From NCBI RefSeq assembly GCF_009469615.1, contig NZ_SSXX01000001.1, positions 620,001 to 684,000 on the forward strand: 64,000 nt of DNA, in the 5' to 3' direction. Source of the stretch: Dechloromonas sp. H13. Its GTDB lineage: Bacteria; Pseudomonadota; Gammaproteobacteria; Burkholderiales; Rhodocyclaceae. The notes below the pieces were generated by a model that made no database searches, was not told the DNA's origin, and worked only from the letters and a program-made list of their open reading frames with translations. This document shows positions 48,739-56,581 of this stretch, one piece after another. Every line of letters starts with the position of its first letter. Within the stretch, counting starts at the first letter, position 1. The translations under genes and the position numbers were made by a program.

Positions 48739-49401
48739 ATGACTGACAACATCAATACTTTCCGTTCCTTGTTCCAGATCGACGTCGCCAAGTATGTCGA
48801 GATGAAGGGGCAATTCTCTTACCTGTCTTGGCCGTTCGCCGTGGCCCAGCTGCGGCTGGCTGACCCGACCGCTTACTGGGAGGTGCGGCGCTTTGACGGG
48901 CTGCCCTACCTGTCCACCGAACTCGGCTTCTTCGTCGAGGTGGCGGTAACGGTGCAGGGCGTGACCCTGAGCCAGATTCATCCTGTGCTGGATCACAAGA
49001 ACCGGCCCCTCCTGGCGCCGACACCGTTCGACATCAATACCAGCATCCAGCGGTCGCTGGTCAAGGCGATTGCGCTGCACGGATTGGGTCTGAGCATCTA
49101 TGCCGGCGAGGATTTGCCGGACTTGAACGAGGGTGGCGAACAGACTAAACCCCCACAAGTGCTGGAGAAGCCGAAGCTGCCGGCCAAGGTTACCCCCTTG
49201 CCGGGGGCGGATGGACACCCAGCGCGCAATGAATGGCTGACGGACGCCCAGCTACGTTTCATCAAGAAACTGATTGCCGACACCCACAGCGACACGGATC
49301 AGCTACTCGCGTACTTTGGCTTCGAGTCGCTCGACACTATCCCGAAGGCTGAGGCCAGCCGCGTCATCAAGGCGCTGGAATCGAAGCGGAGGGCTGCATG
49401 A
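48739..49401 (+). CDS. Single-strand annealing protein, DUF1071/Sak-type
   Basis: 220 residues. N-terminal domain FRSLFQIDVAKYVEMKGQFSYLSWPFAVAQL and NTSIQRSLVKAIALHGLGLSIYAGEDLP is the DUF1071 pattern. The C-terminal HTH-like ending is EWLTDAQLRFIKKLIADTHSD. It promotes strand annealing in recombination. Overlaps the nuclease gene by four bases, the usual SSAP-exonuclease pair. Confidence 0.88.
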   Translation: MTDNINTFRSLFQIDVAKYVEMKGQFSYLSWPFAVAQLRLADPTAYWEVRRFDGLPYLSTELGFFVEVAVTVQGVTLSQIHPVLDHKNRPLLAPTPFDINTSIQRSLVKAIALHGLGLSIYAGEDLPDLNEGGEQTKPPQVLEKPKLPAKVTPLPGADGHPARNEWLTDAQLRFIKKLIADTHSDTDQLLAYFGFESLDTIPKAEASRVIKALESKRRAA

Positions 49402-50264
49402 TGAGCGCCATCGTCAAACTGGTTCAGGGCAGCCCGGAATGGCATGCCCATCGTGCCCAATACCGCAATGCGTCGGAGACGGCCATCGTGATGGGCGAGT
49501 CACCGTGGCAGACGCCCTATCAGCTGTGGGAACTGCGCACCGGACGGCGGCAGCCGGAGGTCAATGCGGCAATGGCGCGCGGGACGGCGCTGGAGCCGCA
49601 GGCGCGGGTGGCCTATGAGCAGCTCACGGGCCACGTCATGCAGCCGCTGGTGCTGGTCGAGGGGGATTACTCGGCCAGTCTTGACGGCCTGACTTTCGAG
49701 GGCGATCTGCTCTTGGAGATCAAGTGCCCGGTCAAGGGCAAGGACTCGGTGCTCTGGCAGCAGGTGGCGCAGGGTGAAATCCCGGCGCACTACCGTTGGC
49801 AGCTGGAGCATCAGTTCCTTGTCTCGAAGGCACAGACTGGTCATCTCTATGTCTTTGATGGGACCGACGGCATCCTGCTGGAGGTGACGCCCTGCCCTGA
49901 CCGTTGGCAGGCGATCCACGAGGCGTGGAACGCCTTCATGGAGTGCATCAGGACCGACGCCCCGCCGGGATTGACCGACCGGGACAAGGTCATCCGCAAG
50001 GATGGCGAGTGGCAGGCGGCGGCGGAGCAGTATGCGCAGCTGAAGGCTGAAGCGGAGCTACTGGCCAGGCGGCTAGATACCGCCAAGGAGGCACTGGTGG
50101 CGCTGGCCAGCCATCCGAGCGAAGCGGGATTCGGGGTGGCCGTCACGCGCTACTGGAAGGCAGGTAGCGTGGATTACAAGAAAGTGCCTGAACTCGCTGG
50201 CGTCGATCTCGATGGCTACCGGCAGAAAGGACGGTGGGAGACGCGGGTGACGGTTGGGAAGTGA
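49398..50264 (+). CDS. YqaJ-type (lambda exonuclease-like) nuclease
   Basis: 288 residues. YqaJ motifs: QGSPEWHAHRAQYRNASETAIVMG, LEPQARVAYEQLTGH, ASLDGLTFEGDLLLEIKCP (catalytic Asp, Glu-x-Lys) and HYRWQLEHQFLVS. It degrades 5' strands to produce 3' tails for the annealing protein. Last gene before attR. Confidence 0.92.
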   Translation: MMSAIVKLVQGSPEWHAHRAQYRNASETAIVMGESPWQTPYQLWELRTGRRQPEVNAAMARGTALEPQARVAYEQLTGHVMQPLVLVEGDYSASLDGLTFEGDLLLEIKCPVKGKDSVLWQQVAQGEIPAHYRWQLEHQFLVSKAQTGHLYVFDGTDGILLEVTPCPDRWQAIHEAWNAFMECIRTDAPPGLTDRDKVIRKDGEWQAAAEQYAQLKAEAELLARRLDTAKEALVALASHPSEAGFGVAVTRYWKAGSVDYKKVPELAGVDLDGYRQKGRWETRVTVGK

Positions 50265-50317
50265 GTATCTGAGGTGGCGGCCCCATGGCCGCCACCGCTT
50301 CCGGCATTGATGGGCAA

Positions 50318-50338
50318 TTCCTACACAGCCCCTACACG
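50318..50338. repeat. Arm-type CCCTACAC repeats near attR
   Basis: TCCTACACAGCCCCTACAC, 56 bases inside attR, near copy of 26801-26821. Likely integrase arm site. Confidence 0.5.
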
Positions 50339-50345
50339 AAATCAG

Positions 50346-50378
50346 GAAAAGAATAAGCCCGACCTTGCGAGCCGGGCT
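50346..50378 (-). terminator. Terminator brought by the element behind tRNA-Met
   Basis: Stem AGCCCG/CGGGCT with TTATTCTTTTCC on the minus strand, replacing the native one at 26558. Confidence 0.6.
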
Positions 50379-50393
50379 AACCCTTTGATTTCT

Positions 50394-50443
50394 TTGGTGG
50401 TGATGGGCAGAATCGAACTGCCGACCTATGGGTTATGAATCCA
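50394..50443. repeat. attR: identical to attL
   Basis: 50-base match to 26603-26652, forming the 3' end of the working tRNA-Met. Confidence 0.92.
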
Positions 50444-50471
50444 TCGCTCTAACCGTCTGAGCTACATCACC
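50395..50471 (-). tRNA. tRNA-Met (CAU), intact, element insertion site
   Basis: 77 bases with CCA. Acceptor GGTGATG/CATCACC, D-arm GCTCAGACGGTTAGAGC, anticodon loop TTCATAA, T-arm GGCAGTTCGATTCTGCC. The 5' half is chromosomal; its 3' half is the attR copy. Confidence 0.92.
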
Positions 50472-50535
50472 ACGCTTTAAGGGCGCGGATTATAGTTTGC
50501 CGGGGCTTGTTCGGTCAACGAGTTTTCCGGTCGGT

Positions 50536-50541
50536 TATAAT
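50536..50541 (+). promoter_or_regulatory. -10 TATAAT of the miaB operon
   Basis: TATAAT, 65 bases before the miaB ATG, no clear -35. Confidence 0.45.
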
Positions 50542-50606
50542 GCGCGCCTGTGGCGGTCGCCCGATCGCTGCCTTTTCGGCCCCAGATTCTGCAAAGTAGT
50601 TTATCC

Positions 50607-51944
50607 ATGCCCAAAAAACTGTTCATCCGCACCTTCGGGTGCCAGATGAATGAGTACGATTCGGACAAGATGGCCGACGTGCTCAATGCCTCGGAAGGCG
50701 TCGTCAAGACCGACAACCCGGAAGAGGCCGACATCATCCTGTTCAACACCTGCTCGGTGCGCGAAAAGGCGCAGGAGAAGGTGTTCCACGACCTCGGCCG
50801 GGTCCGCCACCTGAAAAAGGCCAACCCCGACCTGGTGATCGGCGTCGGCGGCTGCGTGGCCAGCCAGGAGGGCGATGCCATCGTCGCCCGCGCGCCTTAC
50901 GTCGATGTCGTCTTCGGCCCGCAGACCCTGCACCGCCTGCCGCAGCTGATCGCCGAACGCAAGCGCCAGGGCAAGGCGGCGGTCGATGTCTCCTTCCCGG
51001 AAATCGAGAAATTCGATTCGATGCCGCCCGCCGAGGTCAAGGGCGCCTCGGCCTTCGTTTCTATCATGGAGGGCTGCTCCAAGTTCTGCACCTTCTGCAT
51101 CGTCCCCTATACCCGCGGTGGCGAGGTCTCGCGGCCGTTCGCCGACGTGCTGACCGAGGTCGCCGACCTCGCCGCGCACGGCGTCAGGGAAGTGACCCTG
51201 CTCGGCCAGAACGTCAATGCCTACCGCGGCGACATGGAAGGCACCGATGAGAAGGCCGACCTCGCGCTGCTGATCGAATACATCGCCGAGGTGCCGGGCA
51301 TCGAGCGCATCCGCTACACGACCTCGCACCCGCGCGAGATGTCGCAGCGCCTGATCGACACCTACGCCAGCCAGCCCAAGCTGGTGTCGCACCTGCACCT
51401 GCCGGTGCAGGCCGGCTCCGACCGCGTGCTGGCGGCGATGAAGCGCGGCTATACCGCGCTCGAGTACAAGTCGATCATCCGCAAGCTGCGCGCCGCGCGG
51501 CCCGACATATCGCTGTCGTCCGACTTCATCGTCGGCTTCCCCGGCGAAACGGACGAGGATTTCGAGAAGACGATGAAGCTGATCGACGATGTCGGCTTCG
51601 ACAATTCTTTCTCCTTCATCTACAGCCCGCGCCCCGGCACGCCGGCGCTGGAGCTCGACGACGCGACCCCGGCCGACGCGAAATCCGCCCGCCTGACCCG
51701 CCTGCAGAAGCGCATCGACGAGCAGGCGCAGGTCATCAGCCAGGCGATGGTCGGCAGCGTCCAGCGCGTGCTGGTCGAGGGCGTCTCGAAGAAGGATGCG
51801 CGCGAACTGGCCGGACGCACCGACAACAACCGCATCGTCAACTTCGTCGGCAATCCGCGGCTGATCGACACCTTCGTCGATGTCCGCGTCACCGCCGCGC
51901 TGCCGCACAGCCTGAGGGGCGAAATTGTCATCCGCGAAGACTAG
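50607..51944 (+). CDS. miaB: tRNA-2-methylthio-N6-isopentenyladenosine synthase
   Basis: 445 residues. N-terminal MTTase cluster ([22 protein letters not shown]), radical SAM motif [16 protein letters not shown]-terminal TRAM domain. Adds the methylthio group to i6A37 of tRNA. ATG 50607. Confidence 0.96.
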   Translation: MPKKLFIRTFGCQMNEYDSDKMADVLNASEGVVKTDNPEEADIILFNTCSVREKAQEKVFHDLGRVRHLKKANPDLVIGVGGCVASQEGDAIVARAPYVDVVFGPQTLHRLPQLIAERKRQGKAAVDVSFPEIEKFDSMPPAEVKGASAFVSIMEGCSKFCTFCIVPYTRGGEVSRPFADVLTEVADLAAHGVREVTLLGQNVNAYRGDMEGTDEKADLALLIEYIAEVPGIERIRYTTSHPREMSQRLIDTYASQPKLVSHLHLPVQAGSDRVLAAMKRGYTALEYKSIIRKLRAARPDISLSSDFIVGFPGETDEDFEKTMKLIDDVGFDNSFSFIYSPRPGTPALELDDATPADAKSARLTRLQKRIDEQAQVISQAMVGSVQRVLVEGVSKKDARELAGRTDNNRIVNFVGNPRLIDTFVDVRVTAALPHSLRGEIVIRED

Positions 51945-52923
51945 GCCGGCGCCGAAGAGCAAGCCGGTCGACATCGCGCTCGCTCCGGTCGACAACGTTT
52001 TGCTGGCCAATTTGTGCGGCCCGCTCGACGAGAACATCCGGCAGATCGAAACCGGCTTCGACGTCGTCATCAAGCGCCGCAACGAGCGCTTTTCGGTGCT
52101 CGGCGAGAACGCCCAGCGCACGGTCGACGCCATCCGCCATTTCTACGCGATGGCGCGCGAGCCCCTGTCGGTCGACGAAATCCAGCTCGGCCTGATCGAA
52201 CTGCTCAACGCCCCGGTCCGCCGCATCTCGCGCAGCGCGGAAGGGCCGGCCGACGGCCCGCAGCTCGTCACCCGCAAGACCGAGTTGCACGGCCGCACGC
52301 CGCGCCAGGTCGCCTACCTGAAGGCGATCCAGGAACACGACATCACCTTCGGCATCGGCCCGGCCGGCACCGGCAAGACCTATCTCGCCGTCGCCTCGGC
52401 GGTCGACGCCTTCGAGCGCGACCTCGTCGAACGCATCATCCTGACCCGGCCGGCGGTCGAGGCCGGCGAGCGCCTCGGCTTCCTGCCCGGCGACCTGACG
52501 CAGAAGATCGACCCCTACCTGCGCCCGCTCTACGACGCGCTCTACGACCTGATGGGCCACGACCGGGTCAGCAAGCTCTACGAAAAGCATGCCATCGAGA
52601 TCGCGCCGCTCGCCTTCATGCGGGGGCGCACCCTGAACCACGCCTTCATCATCCTCGACGAGGCGCAGAACACGACGCCGGAGCAGATGAAGATGTTCCT
52701 GACCCGTATCGGCATCGGCGCCAAGGCCGTGGTCACCGGCGACCTGACCCAGGTCGACCTGCCCAAGGGACAGAAAAGCGGCCTGCGCGAAGCGCGCGAC
52801 ATCCTCAAGGACGTGCGCGGCCTGGCCTTCACCGACTTCCAGAAGGAGGACGTCGTGCGCCACCCGCTGGTCGCCCGTATCGTCGCCGCCTATGAATCCA
52901 GCCAAGCCAAGCCAGCGCCTTAA
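51925..52923 (+). CDS. PhoH-like ATPase
   Basis: 332 residues. Walker [27 protein letters not shown], Walker [32 protein letters not shown] start overlapping miaB by 20 bases. Commonly precedes ybeY; likely RNA-linked ATPase. Confidence 0.94.
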   Translation: MSSAKTRPAPKSKPVDIALAPVDNVLLANLCGPLDENIRQIETGFDVVIKRRNERFSVLGENAQRTVDAIRHFYAMAREPLSVDEIQLGLIELLNAPVRRISRSAEGPADGPQLVTRKTELHGRTPRQVAYLKAIQEHDITFGIGPAGTGKTYLAVASAVDAFERDLVERIILTRPAVEAGERLGFLPGDLTQKIDPYLRPLYDALYDLMGHDRVSKLYEKHAIEIAPLAFMRGRTLNHAFIILDEAQNTTPEQMKMFLTRIGIGAKAVVTGDLTQVDLPKGQKSGLREARDILKDVRGLAFTDFQKEDVVRHPLVARIVAAYESSQAKPAP

Positions 52924-53344
52924 CCTTTCCGTGCAATATGCCTGTAATCGCGCGTGCCTACCCTTGCGGGCGGATTTCGTGCGCTGGGCGCGGGCGGCGC
53001 TGGCCGGCGGCGGCCAGGTGACGATCCGCCTGGTCGACGCCGACGAAGGCCGCATGCTCAACAACGACTACCGCGGCAAGGACTACGCGACCAACGTGCT
53101 GTCGTTTCCCTACGATCTCGAACCGGTCGTCACCGGCGACCTGGTCATCTGCCCGGCGGTGGTGGCGCGCGAGGCCGCCGAGCAGGGCAAGCCGCTGGAC
53201 GCCCACTACGCGCACCTGACGGTGCATGGTATGCTGCATTTGCAAGGCCGGGATCATGACAATGACGAAGATGCCGAGGCCATGGAAGACGAAGAAAGGG
53301 AGATTCTTGCCGCCTTGGGTTACCCCGACCCGTATGCGGCATAA
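52892..53344 (+). CDS. ybeY: Endoribonuclease YbeY (rRNA maturation)
   Basis: 150 residues. Zinc motif [12 protein letters not shown]. Matures 16S rRNA 3' end and supports 70S quality control. Overlaps phoH by 32 bases. Confidence 0.95.
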   Translation: MNPAKPSQRLNLSVQYACNRACLPLRADFVRWARAALAGGGQVTIRLVDADEGRMLNNDYRGKDYATNVLSFPYDLEPVVTGDLVICPAVVAREAAEQGKPLDAHYAHLTVHGMLHLQGRDHDNDEDAEAMEDEEREILAALGYPDPYAA

Positions 53345-53349
53345 ACATC

Positions 53350-54201
53350 ATGGACAGCGACGGTAAGCCGAGTTTCATCGAACGACTGACCTCCCTGCTG
53401 CTGCGCGAGCCGGAAGACCGCGAGCAGCTGCTGGAAATCCTGCACTCGGCCTACGAGCGCAACCTGATGGACGCCGATGCGCTGACCATCATCGAGGGGG
53501 CGCTCGCCGCCTCCGACACCCGCGTCACCGACGTGATGATTCCGCGGGCGCAGATGGACGTCATCGACGTCGACGATCCGATCAAGGAGATCGTTCCGAC
53601 CGTCATCGAGGCCGCCCATTCGCGCTTCCCGGTCGTCAACGGCGACCGCGACAACGTGCTCGGCATCCTGCTCGCCAAGGACCTGCTGCGCATCCACACC
53701 GAAGAGAACTTCGACCTGCGCGACTGGCTGCGCCCGGCCGTCTTCATTCCCGAATCGAAGCGCCTCAATGTGCTGCTGCGCGAGTTCCGCGTCTCGCGCA
53801 ACCACATGGCGATCGTCGTCAACGAATACGGCGGCGTCGCCGGCCTGGTGACCATCGAGGACGTGCTCGAACAGATCGTCGGCGACATCGAGGACGAATA
53901 CGATTTCGACGAGGCGCACGACAACATTCGCCTCGATTCGACCGGCCGCTACCGCGTCAAGGCGCGCACCGAGATCGAGGACTTCAACGACGCCTTCGCG
54001 ACCAAATTCTCCGACGAGGAATTCGACACCGTCGGCGGCCTGGTCCTGCGCCAGCTCGGCCGCGTGCCGAAGCGCAACGAGGTCGTCGATATCGACGGCG
54101 TGCGTTTCCAGGTGCTGCGCGCCGACAGCCGCCGTCTCTATACTCTGCTCGTCACCCCGCCGCCCAAACCCCAACCCGGTGCCGAAGATTTTACCGGCTG
54201 A
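53350..54201 (+). CDS. corC: CorC-type protein (CBS pair, transporter-associated domain)
   Basis: 283 residues. Two CBS domains (VTDVMIPRAQMDVIDV, FIPESKRLNVLLREF) and C-terminal CorC_HlyC domain (VGGLVLRQLGRVPKRNEVVD). Linked to Mg/Co efflux and to membrane trafficking; precedes lnt as is usual. Confidence 0.94.
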   Translation: MDSDGKPSFIERLTSLLLREPEDREQLLEILHSAYERNLMDADALTIIEGALAASDTRVTDVMIPRAQMDVIDVDDPIKEIVPTVIEAAHSRFPVVNGDRDNVLGILLAKDLLRIHTEENFDLRDWLRPAVFIPESKRLNVLLREFRVSRNHMAIVVNEYGGVAGLVTIEDVLEQIVGDIEDEYDFDEAHDNIRLDSTGRYRVKARTEIEDFNDAFATKFSDEEFDTVGGLVLRQLGRVPKRNEVVDIDGVRFQVLRADSRRLYTLLVTPPPKPQPGAEDFTG

Positions 54202-55648
54202 ACGGCCGGTGGCCCGCTTCGTCGTCACCGCCCTCGTCGGCGCGGCCGGCGTGCTGTGCTTCGCGCCGTTCGGGCTGTTCTGGCTGGCGCCTGCGGTGTG
54301 GTTCGTCCTCTTTCTTCTGCTGCGCCGTGCCACCACCCGCCGCCATGCCGCGCTCACCGGCTTCGCCTTCGGCCTCGGCTTCTTCCTGACCGGCGTTTCG
54401 TGGGTCTATGTCAGCCTTTCCGTCTTCGGCGGCATGCCATGGTGGCTGGCCGGCGTCGCCGCCTTCCTGTTCTGCGCGGTGATGGCGCTGTTCCCGACGC
54501 TTGCCGGCTGGCTGTTCAAGCGCCGGCAACCGGCAGACTTCTGGCGGCAGGCCTTGTTCTTCGCCGTGCTGATCGCTGCGGTCGACTGGCTCAGAAGCTG
54601 GATTTTCACGGGATTTCCGTGGCTCGCGGTCGGCTACTCGCAGGCGCCGCCCAGCCCGCTGGCGGGCTTCGCGCCGCTGCTCGGGGTGCATGGGCTGTCG
54701 TTCCTGGTCGCCCTGGGCGGCGCGCTGCTGCTGCGCTGGCGCCACGGTCTGGCCTATCTGGGCGCGATCGCCGCACTCGGCTTCGCGCTGCAGCAGATCG
54801 CCTGGACCCGCCCGGCCGGCGAACCGGTCAGCGTCGCGCTGATCCAGGGCAACGTGCCGCAGGAAATGAAGTTCCGCCCCGAAGCCTTCCTCCGCACCCT
54901 GGCGCTCTACCGCGATCTGGTCGCACAGAACCCGGCGCAGCTGACGCTGCTGCCCGAGACCGCGATCCCGGCCTTTTTCGACCAGTTGCCGCCGGCCTAC
55001 GTCGCCGAGCTGAAGGCCATCGCCGCCGGCCACGGTGGCGATCTGGTCTTCGGCACCCTGACCGGCGACGGCGAGCGCTATTTCAACAGCGCCGTCAGCC
55101 TCGGCCGCTCGCCGCTGCAGGTGTACGGCAAGACGCATCTGGTGCCCTTCGGCGAGATGGTGCCGCCCGGCTTCGCGTGGTTCATGGCCTACGCCAGCAT
55201 TCCCATGTCGGGCTTCGCGCGCGGCCCGGAAAGCCAGCCGCCGCTGGCGGTCGCCGGCCAGCGTGTCGCGGTCAACATCTGCTACGAGGACGTTTTCGGC
55301 GAGGAGATCATCCGCGCCCTGCCACAGGCCGGCATTCTCGCCAACCTCTCCAATACCGCCTGGTTCGGCCGCTCGCTGGCGCAACCGCAGCACCTGCAGA
55401 TCGCCCGCCTGCGCGCCGTCGAGACCGGCCGTCCGATGCTGCGCGCGACCAATACCGGGATGACCGCGGTGATCGCCGCCGATGGTTCTCTGCAGGCCGT
55501 CCTGCCGCCCTTCACCCAGGGCGTGCTGAAGGCCGAGGTGCGCGGCTACGAGGGCATGACGCCCTACGCCCGCTTCGGCAATCTCGGTTTCCTGCTGCTC
55601 GCCGGGCTCGGCCTGTTTGTCAGCCAGTGGCCGCGCCGCGTCCGTTGA
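54179..55648 (+). CDS. lnt: Apolipoprotein N-acyltransferase
   Basis: 489 residues. Six membrane helices then nitrilase-like domain with Glu in LPETAIP, Lys in YGKTHLVPFGE and Cys in NICYEDVFGE. Adds the third acyl chain to lipoproteins. GTG 54179 overlaps corC by 23 bases. Confidence 0.95.
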   Translation: MPKILPAERPVARFVVTALVGAAGVLCFAPFGLFWLAPAVWFVLFLLLRRATTRRHAALTGFAFGLGFFLTGVSWVYVSLSVFGGMPWWLAGVAAFLFCAVMALFPTLAGWLFKRRQPADFWRQALFFAVLIAAVDWLRSWIFTGFPWLAVGYSQAPPSPLAGFAPLLGVHGLSFLVALGGALLLRWRHGLAYLGAIAALGFALQQIAWTRPAGEPVSVALIQGNVPQEMKFRPEAFLRTLALYRDLVAQNPAQLTLLPETAIPAFFDQLPPAYVAELKAIAAGHGGDLVFGTLTGDGERYFNSAVSLGRSPLQVYGKTHLVPFGEMVPPGFAWFMAYASIPMSGFARGPESQPPLAVAGQRVAVNICYEDVFGEEIIRALPQAGILANLSNTAWFGRSLAQPQHLQIARLRAVETGRPMLRATNTGMTAVIAADGSLQAVLPPFTQGVLKAEVRGYEGMTPYARFGNLGFLLLAGLGLFVSQWPRRVR

Positions 55649-55658
55649 GCCGGCGGCG

Positions 55659-56348
55659 TCAGGTCGTGCGCAGGCGCAGGGCGGCCTGTTCCAGCCGCTG
55701 CTTTTCGGCTAGCACCTTGGACGAATAGCGGCGGTCCGGGTCGTTGCTGGCGCCGGCGAACTGCTGCAGGCCGCGCTCGACGCCGCCGTTGCGGCGGATC
55801 GATTCCTTGAGCACCCTGGCACCGACCTGGACGTTGGTCACCGGATCGAGAAAGGCCGCCTGATCAGCCTCGTCGGGCAGCTTGTCCATGTGGAAGCGGG
55901 GCATCACCTGCATCAGCCCCTGGGCGCCGACGACGCTCTGCGAGAAGGGATTGAAGCCCGATTCGACGCCGATGACGGCGATGATCAACAGGGGATCGAG
56001 ATGCAGCTCGCGGCCGACCGCCTGCGCCGTCGCGAAAATCGGCTGCAGGGCCTCGGTCGAGACGCGATAGCGCCGCGACACGTAGTCGAGCGCGCCGCGC
56101 ATGCGTGGGTTCAGCGAAACGGCCATCTCGGCGGCGGGTTCCTCGACAGCCTCGTCCTCGGCGACGACCGCCTCGTTCGGGGACAGCAGCGCCCTGAGCC
56201 CGTCGGTCAGCCCGGCGTGACCCGCCTGCAGGCCGATCAGGCCGACGACGAAAACCAGCCCGGCGACCATCAGGAATTTCTGGGCCAGGACATAAAGGGC
56301 GGATGAAACCCGCAGCATCGCGGGGGGGAAAATAGTCGTAGCGAACAT
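55659..56348 (-). CDS. Lytic transglycosylase, membrane-anchored
   Basis: 229 residues. One N-terminal helix, then SLT domain with catalytic Glu in IAVIGVESGFNP and SVVGAQGLMQVMP. Cleaves peptidoglycan. Convergent with lnt. The 56349-56581 gap upstream is AT-rich, with GTTGCACCGCAAC palindrome-like sequence; nothing more recognised. Confidence 0.9.
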   Translation of the reverse strand: MFATTIFPPAMLRVSSALYVLAQKFLMVAGLVFVVGLIGLQAGHAGLTDGLRALLSPNEAVVAEDEAVEEPAAEMAVSLNPRMRGALDYVSRRYRVSTEALQPIFATAQAVGRELHLDPLLIIAVIGVESGFNPFSQSVVGAQGLMQVMPRFHMDKLPDEADQAAFLDPVTNVQVGARVLKESIRRNGGVERGLQQFAGASNDPDRRYSSKVLAEKQRLEQAALRLRTT

Positions 56349-56581
56349 GCGACCTCCTTCACTGTGCCGCCGTGAAAAAACTCTTCATCAGCGAACGGTT
56401 ACCGGGGGTACGACATCGGTGAAAACCAGGGCTGCGGAATCGCCCGAAAGCCGTGCCAAGCGTGTAGTGGCACCGCAAAAACCGATGTTGCACCGCAACA
56501 TTGATTGCAGTCTATTGATTATATTGGCCTAAGTCAACAATCACGAATTTCGGCCCGAGTAAACGTGTTGCAATACAGCAA

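Larger units (their letters stand above)
26603..50443. mobile_element. 23.8-kb integrated genomic island in tRNA-Met
   Basis: Identical 50-bp direct repeats flank the region, the right one being part of the intact tRNA-Met gene. A tyrosine integrase lies just inside the left end and a recombination gene pair inside the right end. Cargo: HigBA, replication module, type I R-M, several nuclease-like genes, TerS, ArdC, annealing protein and YqaJ nuclease. No structural phage genes and no conjugation genes are visible. Gene composition is mosaic, with lower-GC islands at 28.3-29.8, 35.8-36.4 and 43.9-46.2 kb. Confidence 0.92.
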
